Origin: Lunularia cruciata
Lineage: Eukaryota > Streptophyta > Marchantiopsida > Lunulariales > Lunulariaceae
NCBI GenBank assembly: GCA_948567375.1
Contig: OX419757.1
Span: 28,706,001 to 28,770,000, forward strand
Direction: 5' to 3'
Length of the DNA stretch: 64,000 bases
The notes under the pieces are model-generated. The model searched no databases. It was not told the origin of the DNA and worked only from the letters and a program-made list of their open reading frames with translations. A program made the translations under genes and the position numbers. Shown here piece by piece: positions 21,261 through 34,930 of this stretch; position 1 is the first letter of the stretch, and the number at the start of each line of letters is the position of its first letter.

Positions 21261-24200
21261 AGTTAGGCCAAATGCACTTCATTGAAAGTTCTTTGTAGCT
21301 ATAGGATCTTTGGAATAGGAAGCAGTCCAAAGATCTTTGTAGATGTAATCTTTGGAGTAGGAAGTCCAAAGAGGATAATACTACAAGTTTTCTTCAAGGA
21401 AGAATTGATACCTTCCTTGACACATGTAAAGTACCTAATTAATCTGCATGTAGAAGATAAGAGAAGACAAAGATTAAATTAGCAATGTACATTGAGCATG
21501 AGCCAAGAAGATCTTCAGATTTCCTCAAAAATACAATTTATTTGGCTTAGAATAGGAATAAAACTAATTAAATTTCAATCCAAATGTAAATATTTCATTC
21601 ATTTCTTTGATTGCAAATAAAATGGAAGTGCCAAAATCCCTTTGTTGCTTTTGCTTCAAATCCAATTAATGATTATATGCCTTCAATGAGTAACAATGAG
21701 GAACTTCATAGTAGGAACATAAGTGCTTGAGTATGAATGCCATTTGTACTTATGATTAGGATCTAGATCCTTGAGAGTGTTTCAAAGAAGCAGAGCAATG
21801 CCATGATGGACCATCGATGAATTATAGTGTTAAAAGAACCACATAACCAAGAAGCATAGTCCTACTATGAATGTGAGTGCCTTGGAGTTACACCTTCTTG
21901 GAAGTGTAATACATAGCCTTTTCAATTAAATGTCTTTGTAGTAAAGTAGCATCTTTGGAGTTGAGTGAATCATCACCTTCAAGAAAGGGTTGGAACTTGT
22001 TTTTAGTGAAAGTGGTTTTTGTTTTCCATTTGCCATAATGTGCTATGGTTAGGAACACTACACTCTTGTGGGAGTGGTTATTGCTTAAGAGGTTAAATAG
22101 GTAATAATAAATGAATTACTTATTGTGATACTTCTCTTTAAATCTAGCCAATTCCAACCTATATCCTCAAGGAAATGACCTGTTTCTAACCGTTATACCA
22201 ATTTTTGGTTGACAATGGATTATCAAAAGAATAATTAAGGTTAACTTCTTTTAGAGAGTCATAAAATTCTAAGTCAAAATACGCAAGATGGGATTTGTAT
22301 TAGAGTTTTATTTCTTCTTGAAGTTCAAACTCATCTTGAGGTATTCAACTCCTTCTAAGAAAGTAAAAATCATAAATTCTTAACCATGTGTATAATTAGC
22401 TCTTTTAGGAACAAAAACACTATTGAAGATAAAACCCTAACAATTCTTAATCTCTTCTTATTCATCAACATACTCTTCCACCTCAACTCTTTGTTTGGTA
22501 TGAAAGTAAACGTAAAGAAATTTATATATGAAGTTAAATTAAGTTTCTAATATATTTAAAATAGCTTCGATATAGATAAAACATGTAGCTTGAATAAAAA
22601 TATTCATAAAATAAAAATAAAAACAAAATCCTATTTAAAATCAATCTATTTGAGTTTTATCCAATCATAATGATTGATGTTCTATTCTCTTTCTATTTGT
22701 ATAAGTTTAGAAATATATGAACTTTCCAAATGAAAGTAGAAGTAAAACTAAGAAAGTTGGACAAATTCCATATTATGAAGAATTTCTCATTTAATTTTGT
22801 ATGAATATTAGAAAAGTTATTATATTTAAGAGTCTTATAATCATATTTATTATAAATAAAATAATTTTCTGATTTTTTATATACTACATACCCAATATGA
22901 TACTCAAACTTAACTTGAAAGTATTATGAAGATAAATTTGTAGTGGGTAGTTTTAATATAACTTTATAGTAATGATTATTAACTATCATTATTTAATATT
23001 GAGATATGATTTTATAAATTTAAATATTTAATTAGATATATCTATATATAATTGAGACTATGTTCTTGGATATTTCAATTTCATTACACAAATTTTTATT
23101 ACAATATATTTTAGTATTGATTAAAAATTTTATTATATACATGAAATTAAGATTTAACACTTTATTGTGATCCACATACATTAATGTAATATAATATATA
23201 TAAGGTTAATATTTTATTTTCATCAAATAAGATGATTTTTATAAGCATATTCTGAATTATAATACATTTAAGATTTGTATGGAGTATTGAATGAAATCAT
23301 AATTTACGTAAAATTATATAAATTTTGAATACAACCATCATTTTTATAAGATTTGAACCTTGCTCATGGCTTGGCCATAATGGCAATCTTTATCCATTTG
23401 ATTGGATGTTTAAATATAAATAAATATATAAATATATAAATATATATTATTGGTTTATTTAATTCTGGGTGTCTCTTGTGCTTTTTATGTACATCATTGT
23501 AAATTTTTTAAAGCATGATTTATTTGCTAATTTGATATTGGGTAAAGTTTTTTGGGCCTGCTTATTAACATCAATATTAACTACAAGATACTTCGTGACA
23601 TTAGTGGTACATTTTTTAACTAGTTGAGGAGGCCAAGGGCTTCAATTCATACTTAAGCTAGGTTATTGTGCACTCTAACTTAATTATAATCATCAATAAA
23701 CTTACATGAAGTTGTCAATAAAGTTAGTAGGCTATGCGACCACTTGGTTAACTCTATCAAGCTGATCCATGGAATATCTGATGCTATAAAAAAAATTGAA
23801 ATATATTTTATGATATATTAGTTGCTCTTCTCAATTCATTTGCCAATTTATTTGATTATTTTATATGATACTTTCACATCCAACATTCTACTTACCAAGA
23901 GTGCTTTGATAATAAAGTCTACGTGTAAAAGAATCAACTTCAAAGACGTAAAAGAACCAACTTCAAAGATATTGATATTAAAGAAATGTCATTATAAGAG
24001 AAAATTTTATATTATATCTTTATTTTTGGATCCTTAAGATTATAAATTTTTTATAGAATAAAATATTTCTCTTTTGGATGACAAAATACTCATTACATAA
24101 AAACACTTAAAGAGTATTATTTTATGAGAATAAATATTAAACACACCATTTAGACTTTGTCAATCTAAATGATATGTATCTACTCTTCTTATTGCAAAAC

Positions 24201-25190
24201 TTGATGTATATTATTCCAAAAAAACACAACATTTTGTGCAAAATTTTTTTATTTGAGATAGAATAAGAGTAATATAAAAAAAGTGTCATATATGTATCTA
24301 GGTATTCATTATGTAAATTTTTTCTTTGAACTAAAGTAAAGGAAGATTCTAATCTGCTTAGGGTTTCAATTTATTATTTTATGAATGCTGTAATTTATGG
24401 CAGTTTTAATTTACTTTAAGTCTTATTTGGAGTTACTTTTAACTTAATGCATACATTTTTATGCATTTTATTCCTTTCAAGACAAAGAGTTTATGTAGAA
24501 GAATACTTTGAGCAATAAAGAAGATTTTAAGAATCTTGAGAGTTTTATCTTTTAATATTTGTGTGTTCATAGAATAGAAAAGTATCTTACTGATTTTTTG
24601 TATTTATTGCCAATTTATTTGCTTTTTTCATACACTAGTTCCACTTTCAAAATTCTAATTACCAAGAGTGCTTTCACAATAGTGTTAATTAAATTTTCTG
24701 GAAGGCAGGTCTAGTATCATGGTGAACTTATATAGTGAAAGCTATATTCATAGGGAAAATATGGTCATTACCTTGCTGTTACAATTGATCAGATTTGTTT
24801 CTTAGCTCGTTACTTTGATTATAATATATAAGACTAACTAACTCATTTAGATTTCATTCAAGTATGGAGATTATTTACTACTTAATTATTTTAGAGTATC
24901 AAGAATTAAAGTTCCACATAACATAAAAAACCAGTTTTATTTTGAGTGACAATAAATTAGGGCATGAACTCTTAGTTGATGAGTATAGGTTGAAAATTTT
25001 CATATCAAAAGTAGAAGTGAGTAGTATTTAGAACTCTCCATATAACAACAATAAGGTTTTTTGATTTTTTCAATTGATTTGTGGAGTAGTTCTCCTATGT
25101 TGGAGATTACTAATACACAAGAAATAAATAAATGTTTTCTATTAGTATCAAAAAGCATAACAAGTATTTATTTAGCAAGCTATAACCTCA
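21261..25190. other. AT-rich region without identified genes or mobile elements
   Basis: No retroelement motif, LTR or RNA gene recognised. The first 1.2 kb may be the rest of E3. From about 22500 the composition becomes very AT-rich. Open frames such as 23822-24037 and 25061-25369 are short and lack motifs. Two internal features are noted separately: an AT microsatellite at 23411-23450, and a direct repeat in which 23839-23915 (GCCAATTTATTTG ... TACCAAGAGTGCTTT) recurs at 24606-24683. Confidence 0.5.
23411..23450. repeat. AT-rich microsatellite (TAAATATA)n
   Basis: A run of TAAATATA-like units, 40 bp long, in the most AT-rich part of the window. Confidence 0.8.
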
Positions 25191-25194
25191 TGCT

Positions 25195-25465
25195 AAACAT
25201 TTTTACAAAAGGTTTTTTTAATATTTTTGTCTCTCTTTTCCACAAGGAGATAGTGGAATATTTGTTTGTTCAGGTAGGAAATTGTTTGTTCAGATTGTGT
25301 GTAGGCATGCTATTGCATGCCCACACACAATTTGTACACGAAACAAGTGCAAAGCCAAAGGCACTATGAAAGAAGAATGCCTTAAGGTCAAGTCCAAAGA
25401 GTAAGATGAAGAACTAGAGGACAAAGAAACTTCACACCCAAATTATCAAGAAGAAGCATCGAGAT
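25195..25465 (+). repeat. truncated E-family LTR (left LTR of E2)
   Basis: It aligns with the left half of 27459-28020: a T-rich start, TCTCTCTTTTCCACAAGGAGA, GTGTGTAGGCATGC and ACAAGTGCAAAGCCAAAG. The right half is missing; reverse transcriptase sequence follows at once (25470), so a deletion removed the LTR end, primer site and gag. Confidence 0.65.
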
Positions 25466-25469
25466 AGAC

Positions 25470-27445
25470 ATAAAAAAAGGCAAGGTAGTTCAAGCCCTTG
25501 AAGCTCCAAAGAACCTGAGAGAACTTTGTGCTTTCTTAGGCCATGCAGTGTACTACCAAAGATTCATTGCCAATTATGCCATCCTAGTAGCATCTCTTGT
25601 GAAGTTGTTGAAGAAGTGCATAGAATATGTGTGGACAAAGAACCAAGAGGAGGCCTTTGTTGCACTAAAAATGAATTAGTGGAAGCCCCAATGATACAAG
25701 CACTTATTTGGGAATTTTCCATGCATATGTAGATACTTCCTCTATAGCAATGAGAGTTGTACTCTATCAAAATGATGACAACTAGAAGAATTATCCAATA
25801 TATTATGCCAATGGGCAATTGTCCAATGTTGAGAAAAATTATACCAACACTAAAAGAAATGTCTAAGGAATGATGTATGCTTGCATGAAGTTTTGCCACT
25901 ACTTGTTGGGGTACAAATTTTTCTTCCATGTAGATTATTATGTGTTACAACATCTAGTAAAGAAGGCAAACTTGTGTTTATAAATTAAAAGGTAAACATT
26001 TCTTTTGTAGAATTTTACCTATGTTGTGCAAGTAAGAAAGTGAGTTCATCCAAAGAATGGAGGTTTTCTTTCTTGGCTAACGATCAAAGATCAACGCAAA
26101 GACTTGGATGAATTCTTCTCGGATAAAGACCTATTTTAAATATCAATTGCCAAGAGAACATGTCATGCAATAAAGTATTGGTACCTTTGCACCTTGTAAT
26201 GTTGCAAAGGGATGGATCCTAAGCAAAGAGAAATATTCACTCACAAGATGGGTATGTACTAATTGAAGGGTAACATCCTCTTCAAGGTAGGAAGAGATGA
26301 GGTTCTTTGCCTTGTTTGGAACCATACAAAGTTGGAGGAGTGACAAAGTCACTACATGGGGAAGCTTTGGGAGGACATTATGCCTTGAAGAATAGAGTGA
26401 AGAAGATTTTGGCAAAAGGCTTGTGGTTGACAATATACAAGGATTTGTATGAGTACATTAAGGATGTGATACGTGAAAACAAACCAAAAGGCTTTGTCAT
26501 ATGACTTAGTGGCTATTGAGTCAAATTTTACCTTAAGCACCATTCAAGAAATGGGGAATATTTTCATTGCACCATTCCAATCACCCATTATGAAGACCAC
26601 TCAAAAGAGGTGTATTTTGCCATAACTATGCCATGGAGATGGCAGAGGTAGAGGTTACTTGGACGGATGACATTGAAACTATTGCAAAACTTTTCTTATG
26701 TATGTCATCTCTATGGTTGTATGTCAGAATTGGGTAGTGAGAGAGGAGTATATTTCTTGAATAGCTTAGTTGAGGCTCTCATTAACTACTTTCAAACCAA
26801 GAATTAGAAGACCACTTCATATAACACAAAGGAAAATGGCCTAATGGAGAAGTCTAATGTCTTCTTTGCAACATCTAAATAATGTGAATTTCAACATGAT
26901 ACCTAGTTGCCAATTGGCTCGTGGGCTTGCAAAAATATTGAGAAGATATCCACAAAGTAGGATTTGTACTTCTTATTTTAAAGGTAATCAAATCCTGCTA
27001 ATCCAATTTGTAATTTGGTAGAGGAGTTTAAAGTTTCCACTTACAAGATTCTCTTTGAAGAATGACTATCCAAAGAAGTGAGTCAAACCTTTGATTGCAA
27101 GAACTTCTGTTCATTGAGGAGAATTGAGACAAATCATATGATCATATGAAGAGAAATCAACTCCCAAGGAAGGACAAAATGACAAAAGTATAAAGCAAGA
27201 AAAGGTTGCAAAACTAGACTTAGTTTTATTGTACAACAATAGATATACAATCTTCTTTGTGAAGTTACAACTCAAATATATAAGACCATGTAAAGTACTC
27301 CAAGTTTATGATGTTGGGTCCTTGCAACTTGTTTCTATGGAAGGGAATTTTTCTGCCACTCTAGTGAATGCTTACATGTACAAAGATATTATGCTTAAAC
27401 TCAAATGCAAGAGTAGTTTTTTTGTTCATGGGGATGCTCATATTT
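25470..27445 (+). pseudogene. E2 pol remnant: RT/RNase H and integrase of a Ty3/gypsy element
   Basis: At 25500-25735 the + strand reads LRELCAFLGHAVYYQRFIA and KNQEEAFVALKNELVEAPM, the RT-RNase H connection of Ty3/gypsy elements. RNase H continues to about 26000, with LLGYKFFFHVDYYVLQHLV where the TDH motif is expected. The integrase zinc region is at 26340-26500: GEALGGHYALKNRVKKILAK and LYKDLYEYIK, with the cysteine pair lost. A catalytic Glu-like block ENGLMEKSNVFF lies near 26830. Most of RT and gag are deleted. Stops are frequent. A terminal patch (27229-27447) runs to the polypurine tract. Confidence 0.7.
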
Positions 27446-27458
27446 GAGGAGGGGTGTA
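27446..27458 (+). other. polypurine tract of E2
   Basis: GAGGAGGGGTGTA lies directly before the LTR start TGTGGTGC at 27459. This is the priming site for plus-strand synthesis and fixes the orientation of E2 as +. Confidence 0.7.
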
Positions 27459-28020
27459 TGTGGTGCATATATTTTTTCAAAATTTGTTTTTTTATTGTTT
27501 TCTCTCTTTTCCACAGGGAGATGGTGGAGTAATTGTTTATATAGGAAGGAAAATCTCTTAGTTGAGATTCCTTTGGAGTTGTGTATGTGCATGCATTGAT
27601 ACAAAGGAACAAGTACAAAGCCAAAGCCAATCTTAAGGAAGCATGTTAAAGGAGTCAAGTTTAAATGGTAGTTGGAGGTGAAGAACTCAGGTAGAAAGGA
27701 CCTTTGGACCCAAAGATTGCATAGAAAACTTGAATGAGCTCCCAATTTGTTAAAGAAATGCTACCAAAGACCATCCACACTCATCAAAGAGTTTGCATGT
27801 GTAGATAGTGAATTTTTCACTTATTAATAGAAAATATTTGGTATAACATCAAGTGCACTTGATAGAATTTTGCTTTCTTCTAGCATTCTCAATCTCAAAG
27901 TCAAAGAGCAAATAATAATCAAAACTTTGTAGTCTTTGTAGTTTTTCACCACTTTTTGTAGTTGTATTTATTTTTACCTTTTGCACCTTAAAATAAATAT
28001 GGAGTTTGTCCAAAATTTCA
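27459..28020 (+). repeat. right LTR of E2
   Basis: It starts TGTGGTGC after a polypurine tract and matches E1 (2256-2925) along its length. Its end is cut by C2 at 28021; E sequence resumes at 60648 with AGAAACCCATGAG, which in E1 follows the LTR at about 2925. The LTR is therefore followed by a second E internal region (gag part), an LTR-pol-LTR-gag order. Confidence 0.7.
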
Positions 28021-28569
28021 TGTATATATACATTGATACACAACATACATCACTATCAACATCATATACTATAGAAGCATAACTCATACATAAGTCATAC
28101 ATGAACTCTAAAATGCCACGCTAATCAATTCATTCTTTTGCTTGAATCACACTCAAATAAGATTTGTACTTGAGCCTTCACTCATCAATTTTCTAAAAAG
28201 TAGACATTGATTACAATCAAGCCACACCCATTCTAGCTAAAAGACTCTAGGTGATTCTCACCAACCTTTGTTAGACATAGCCAGGAACTTGAAGGCTCAA
28301 CATCAAAGAAGTGAGCTCTTTGGAGCTACACTTTGAAAGTATATCCTTTGCTTGACATAGATCTCTAACCCTAATGGCACTATTGACAACACATCCAATA
28401 GTGAAAATGATGCAAGTGATGTTGGGTCACATCATGTTTTTAGTAACCCTAATATGAAATTTCAACACCAACAAGTAGTCCATGAGTAACTACCAAAATA
28501 ACTATGATTGCAAACACTAAAAATTCAATGTTCGAGCAGACTAGCTTTGGTATTATAGATGTTATGACA
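28021..28569 (-). repeat. 3' LTR of C2
   Basis: 549 bp reading TGTATATATACATTG to GTTATGACA on the + strand, aligned to 6537-7038. As in C1, an extra partial copy of the LTR's left end (28600-28700) follows at once, so this doubled end predates both copies. Confidence 0.78.
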
Positions 28570-28777
28570 ATTATTGTAGATATATTCATTACTTTACAAC
28601 ATACATTGCTACACGATATACATCCTTGTCAACATCATACATTATAGAAGCACAATTCATATATAAGTCACACATGAACTCTTTAGTGTCATAATTACCT
28701 TCTAGTGGACAATTAGGTCACTCTAACTCCAAATAGTCATATACTTGAAGGATGTGATATGCTTTATGGTAGGCAAA

Positions 28778-29502
28778 TGTAATACCAAGAGCTAGCCATA
28801 TGATCTAGATGTGAAATTTGGTTTGATAACATCTAGAATGATATTGTAAATGATGGTCAAAATAGATCACATAGAAGTATCACCAAAAGAGTACTTCTAC
28901 TAATAGGGCAGAAACCAAAAAGGACATGAGAACCTTAGAACCAATAGCTAGACATATGATTTAAAGGTGAGAATTGGTTTGGTAATATCTGGAAGAATGT
29001 TACACATGATGGACTAAACAGATAAGAAAGAGGTATCACCAAAAGGGGAATTCTACTAATAGAGTAGGAACCAAAATATGCCTAAAATCTTTGAAGGCAA
29101 TTTCAGAGGCCTAAACGGATGAATTAGGCCTAAAAAATGTGGAAATTCTTCACTAGTAGAGGAAAGGTTGGCCTTCCCTCCCCCAGGGTTAGTCTTGTCG
29201 AGAGCTTTTAGATGGTACCTTACTCATGTGATTCTAAGACTCCTATAAGAAGATTCCCTCTGGTCAAAGCTTGTTTGACCAGCTAGATAGGACCTAGAGT
29301 GACATGTCACCCATCCAAGTCAGTAATACAAGGGGGGACCTTGCTGACATGTCACGTATATGTGTGCTTAATCCTATGGTGGAGCTTCCTTGGAGGAGAT
29401 CCTCTTTGGCTATATAATAAAGAGAAGGTGCTCTTTTGGGGCATCAAATGTTTGAGCGTGAAGTTTGTGTTTTCTCTCTTCTCCTGTCCTTGGAGTATTA
29501 CA
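28778..29502 (+). repeat. solo A-family LTR, long form
   Basis: 725 bp from TGTAATACC to GAGTATTACA. The flanking 5-bp duplication is GCAAA (28773-28777) and ACAAA (29503-29507), one mismatch. C1 has the empty site (GGGCAAAGATAAGG near 7240), which confirms the insertion. The TATATAATAAAG promoter box is on the + strand near 29411-29425. Confidence 0.93.
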
Positions 29503-29589
29503 ACAAAGATCAGGAGGCTAGGTGTTATCAAGCCCCATCATTACTCACATGTCTGCAATCTATACCATATAAAGGAAAAACTAACTATA

Positions 29590-29890
29590 GGTCAAGTACC
29601 TCTAAGATATAACCATTGTCTTTGAGGAACGACCACAAGTAGAGGAGTCAAATATGCAATATGCATCCTCTCAAACAACTATCACACATCAACATATTAG
29701 TAGCTCTACCAAAAGAGCCACATAACATACACTACAAGCTTACATGTACAAGTGCAAAGCTTGGCCATAGTGCCATCAATATTTGGGAAGTGGCATGGTG
29801 CACAATTGTGCACATGATCCTTCCAAATAACACCATCATGTCCATCCAACACAAGGACTCCGGAAGAGAAAACCTCATGCACTCTCAAGG
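29590..29890 (-). pseudogene. C2 PHD-like module, degraded
   Basis: Counterpart of 7315-7620 in C1. The - strand keeps CDSCLRG, a downstream proline-poor hydrophobic stretch and an upstream CAPCHFPNIDGTM block (open frame 29706-29888), but frame shifts separate them and several cysteines and the Trp are gone. Its value is in confirming that the finger belongs to the element. Confidence 0.45.
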
Positions 29891-30271
29891 TAGTACGGCC
29901 TATAGTAACATCAAGTGTTGTTGGTGCAATTTGTTATAGATATACATAGTCACCTTGATGAAATCAACATAGTGATGGTATATAACTTCCTCCTTGAATA
30001 GTAGTATAGTCTAAAATATCCCTATGCTGAGAAAATACTAATTTTCATCATTCTCTAAAAGATCTTTGCCTATTGATAATATGCACTCACCCATACATTT
30101 AGATCATTTAAGTCCAAAACTCTAGTAGCATCATGATGAATGGCTATAAATCTGGATCTCATCCATAGAGTAAAAGTAAGGAAAAGAGAATGCTAAGGAG
30201 GCTTGCCAATTGAATTGATATTCCATGGCTAGCCAAAGTAACTAGAGATCCAACTCTCCTAAGTGGCCTCT

Positions 30272-30559
30272 CTACAAACCATAATTATGCAATCTTCTCT
30301 TCACCGTTTGAACCACTCTCTCTATTAATCCATCTACCTTAGAGTGATCTTGGGAGGTAATACAATGATCAGTCAAGGTCTTGTCACACAAGACTTGAAA
30401 TTCTCCTAAGAATTCTATACCTTGATTAGTCAAATCCTCAACTGAAGCACCAAAATGATTAAGAACCTGATCCAAAAATGAGTAAGCCGTTCCTTCACAA
30501 GACTTGTCAAGAAGTGTCACCAACTCAATCCACTTGGAGAAGTGCTCCACCATAACCAA
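30272..30559 (-). pseudogene. C2 integrase core
   Basis: An open 95-residue stretch on the - strand. HFSKWIELV comes early, then a DLTNQGIEFLGEF block in which the second catalytic Asp of the TDQG motif is Asn, then SKVDGLIERVVQTVKRRL with the catalytic Glu. It is the best preserved integrase fragment of family C and anchors the reading of C1. No intact start, and the frame closes on both sides. Confidence 0.75.
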
Positions 30560-32480
30560 AACATATTATTGAGGTCTCACAATTGATGATAAAGGTCTAG
30601 CAAAGTCCAAAATCCAATGGAAACCCAATCCTATGGTAGGTAATATTTATAATTGTGATATAAGAGTATTGAATGATACTCTAACTTTTGGTATAACATT
30701 AAATGATACTCTAATACTCTAAGTACACACATTTGGTAACAAACTATTGTACATTGGTCTTCATTTGGCACCACCAATAATGACTCTAGAGTAAGCTATG
30801 TACACTTTACTCCAAAATTTCCTAGCTCCCCACGAGCATGACATACAAACTATGGTCTTTGAGATGGAAGTGGTACTACTTGCACTATACCATTTTCCCT
30901 TACACAAAGAAAGTGTTTTCCTTCCAATCTAAACCACCTGACTTTCTAAAGAACATAGTTTCTCTCCTTGGTACCATTGTACCACCTACAACACCAATGC
31001 AAAGATGATCCATCATTAAGATACTATCATGAATGTCTTGCTGACCTATACCAATATCTACACCTTCTAGATCTATGACCTCAACAAATCCTCTTGTATG
31101 TGATGAGAGAGAGATACCACCAAGGTCTTAGAAAAAATACATAGAAAGGTAGATGCATGCCAACCTAGCACCATCTCCTCATCTTTCTCATCATCCCAAC
31201 ATGCTCTAGTCTAATCCTATTGGCTAGGACATTGGTTTCTATTCAACCCTTTTGCATCATGGTTCAACACTCCAAGTCTACGAATAACCATGAAATCATA
31301 CCTTGTAAAATCAACCCATGATGTAAACTTCCTTGAAAGCTTGTCAGACTCTATCAACCATTTCAATAGTTAATGAGAGTGAGTGAAAGGACTACCAAAT
31401 ATGTAACATCAGAAATGTACTATTGCCCATATTGCTACAAAGCACTCTTCTTTATATGAACTATATTTTGCCACCACTAAATTGTTAAAACAACTAGCAT
31501 AGGCCACCACAAACTCCTTCCTCTCATCATCATGTGGGGTTGGGTTTTTCTCCAAGCTCCAACTAACTTCAATTGGTATGAACTTGGAATGGTCATCCTT
31601 TGATCAGCCCCTAAGAATAGAGGCACATGTCAACCTCTCCTTAAACTCTATAAAAGCTCTCTCCTAGTTATCTTCCCAACACCACTCATGTGTAAGCTTG
31701 GTAAGCTTTTTCAAAGCCTTGACAATAGCACTAAATGTGCATATTGTCCTCTAACATATCAGCAATAGAAGTTTGCCAACCCAAGGAATGTTTACACTCT
31801 GCTCACATTTGTAGGCCAAGGAATTTTTGCAATAGCCTCCATCTTGGTCTATTAAACACCAATTCCTCCAAGGTAGATAGTGTGATCCAAATACTCAACC
31901 TACTCATGGGAAGAATTTACATTTCCCAAGATATAATTTGAGTCTATGAGGTCTGAATCCCTCAAACACATCCAACAAATATGTCTCATGCTCTTGCATA
32001 GTAGTACTATAGACCAAAATGTCATCAATATAGTATCAAGAAAAATGTAATCATACTATGATCCTATCCATGGCCCTTTTGAACTTGGCAAGAGCATTCT
32101 TTAACCCAAATGGTAAGAATCTCCATTGATATAATACATCCATACCGTGAGGATCAATAGCCCAAAATGTTATCATGGACTTGTCCTCCTCCTTGATTAG
32201 TAGTTTTTGATATTCTGCTTGAAGATTCAAAGCATTGAAGATCTTTGTATGCCCAATTGTATCAAAGATCTCCTTTGATGTAGGTATGGCATACCAATCA
32301 ACCCTAGTTTATTAATTGATAGGATAGTAATCTCTACACATCCATCTATGTATGTAGTTGCAATGCATATCTTTGTTGGTTGGCATCACTATAGTTGGAG
32401 CATACTCTCCATGTGAAATCTTCACCAAACCAGCCTCAAAAAGATCTTTACTTTGGCTTTAAATCAATGCTCTCTCTATG
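30560..32480 (-). pseudogene. C2 reverse transcriptase, RNase H and integrase zinc region
   Basis: The catalytic block YIDDILVYSTT is read on the - strand with YIDD codons at 32021-32032. Upstream palm sequence (32100-32420) and downstream RNase H patches align with C1 8400-10260 at nearly every step. Frames shift often. The integrase zinc region should lie near 30600-30900 but its His/Cys residues are not legible. Confidence 0.7.
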
Positions 32481-34178
32481 TCATTACATCTATATAGATG
32501 TAAAAAAAGTGGTGTATCACTTATAAACTCAATCTAAATTCCAAGTCCCTTAAGAGCACCCAAATCCTTCATACTAAAGGCAAAAAACTTGTGTAGCTCC
32601 TCAAGAACCTCCAAAATCTTTGTCTTTCCTCTCTTAGTAAGCTTGGGTCTTATGTTTGGCTCCTCTCAAGTATCCTTTGTAACTAATGTAGGAGTCAAAC
32701 ATGCACTAATTGGTTGCTACAATTAGCCCTTGGGAGAAGTAATAACATGCCCCAACCATTAGAATCCCCAACTTCAATGCAAAAAACTCCCTCTACTCTG
32801 GTTGTAAGCTCCATATGTCATTTAGCTGCATCCCAAGTAGACCAAGGATGTAACCCAAGTAAACCATGCTCATTTGGATGGAACCTAAGTAGACCACTCC
32901 TTCTAGTAGCCATTGGTTTTGTCCCAAGAATACCTTGCCCACTTGGTCCATCACTCCCAACATGTGCTTGAATCATCTAAAGAGGCATAGAGCTCTCAAC
33001 TGTTTGAGTGGTGATGCCTATCAAGAGCATCCCAAGCTAGTCTACCAAGCCAAGGCTTACAATCTATATCAAACAATTTGTGTCCATAACTTGACCTAAT
33101 ACTTGATGCTTGGATACCTTTGATACTACTATAACAATAATAATATCAATAAAAATACACATCACTTGCTCCCTCTCATCAACATTGGGCTTTACCAACT
33201 ATTGTAACTATGAGTCCCAAACAAGTCCAAGATCTTCCTCTCAAAAATCATGGGGAGATGGGAAACTTATAAGTGTGTGTAAAGCAACTCTAGACTATCC
33301 AACAAGGTTCACTACTACCATAGATGACCTATCAACCACTTCCACTGTCTTAGACTAGCGCTCAACATCCAAAATATCATCAATAGTAAGGTGGTCTAGC
33401 ATAAGCATGTTTTAGAACCTCTATAAGTAAGAGGTTGTCCACCAAAGATAAGGATGATGAGCTTGTGATCCCACTCTGGTTGCATTCAATAACATGGCAG
33501 GTTCTATCTAAGAATGGACCTTATGTGTATGATCCACCACTCATGAATGAGAATCACCCATCAAAGGTATGTTGTCCAAATTGTAGGCTGGAGAAACAAA
33601 TTGATGAACTTAGAGATGTAATAATATATATAACATTGCCCAAAACACACTAGAATGGGGATCTTGTAGACCTTGACCTTGGCTACCATGGGTATGTCCC
33701 TAACATGGCCACCCAAAAATCACCAAATGAATGAGACCATGTCCCTCCAAATCTTATGCCCCCAGCAAGTAATATGCCTCCAACAAATCCTATGCTCCTA
33801 GCAATCTAACAATAAGGTCTTTTGGTAACCCCTAATTGCTAACATCAATAATAACTCAAGGTATTTTTAGGCCAAGTGTGCCACATGATGTAGAGAGACT
33901 CACCTAGCAATATAATCTCTCTCCACATACAAGTACCCATGTACTCATATACCTGCTTGTAATACCACAACTAGTCTAGTGCTAATCCCACCAAACAACT
34001 CTAGTAGAGATACTCCCTCAATTAGATACCACCAAACAATGAGTGTGGTATCCAAAAGTGACAAGGTTATAGACTTTGGAAGCTCATCCTTGCATTAGTC
34101 TCTTGGTAATACAAAGGTTCCACTCCAAGCCTTTTGCACCAATTGATCCGCATGTTACTATAAAGCCTTATTAGAACT
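32481..34178 (-). pseudogene. C2 protease/gag side, first part
   Basis: Aligns with C1 10350-11980. No protein motif can be read with confidence. The stretch ends at the D insertion; the alignment with C1 resumes at 38121. Confidence 0.4.
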
Positions 34179-34930
34179 TGTGACAACCTGGTAAATATCA
34201 CTTTTGCGGTAATCGGGTAAGTAAAGTTTGTTTCTACAGAGATACGATTCAAAAATGTCCAAATCCAAAGCAAAGTAAAAATTTAGTTCTTCTTGGTTGC
34301 ATCTTTAGTCTCTCAGGTAGAAACCACACCCAGAAGAGAGTAACAAGCATTGATTTGCAATCTTGTCATGAAGTAACACTCCTTAATCACAACACCTTCA
34401 ATTCTTTCCAAACAATCTTGATTGTGATAATTCAGGCTCTCCCAAAAATAGCACTTCACTACAAAATGACTTTGCCTTAGAATTTTGTTCTACCCTCCAC
34501 TGAAGGCACAACTTCCTTGGTCAAAATTACTTCACATCAACTTCACACTGCACTCACAAATGCATAATACTACCAACACTACAATTCCTCTTAGATTTGT
34601 CAAGGCATTGCTTTGATTGCACTTAACTCAGAATCAAACACACAGAATGAAGACCAAGGCTGCGGAATTCAACATCCAACAAACACACTGACTTGCACTT
34701 TGAATTTCTCCACATACTCACAATTACAAACACAAAGCTAATACTTGGAATCAAGCTCAAGCAACAAGCACTACTTCACAACACTTTGCTTATCTATTCT
34801 TAGAAATTATGAGCATTGAACAACAATTTCCTGCAAATGCTACTCTTAAATAGTGAAGCAATCGACAATTCTAACAACTATATAGTTCTACAACAACTCT
34901 TCTAAACTGCGGATCTGAAATGACAATGCA

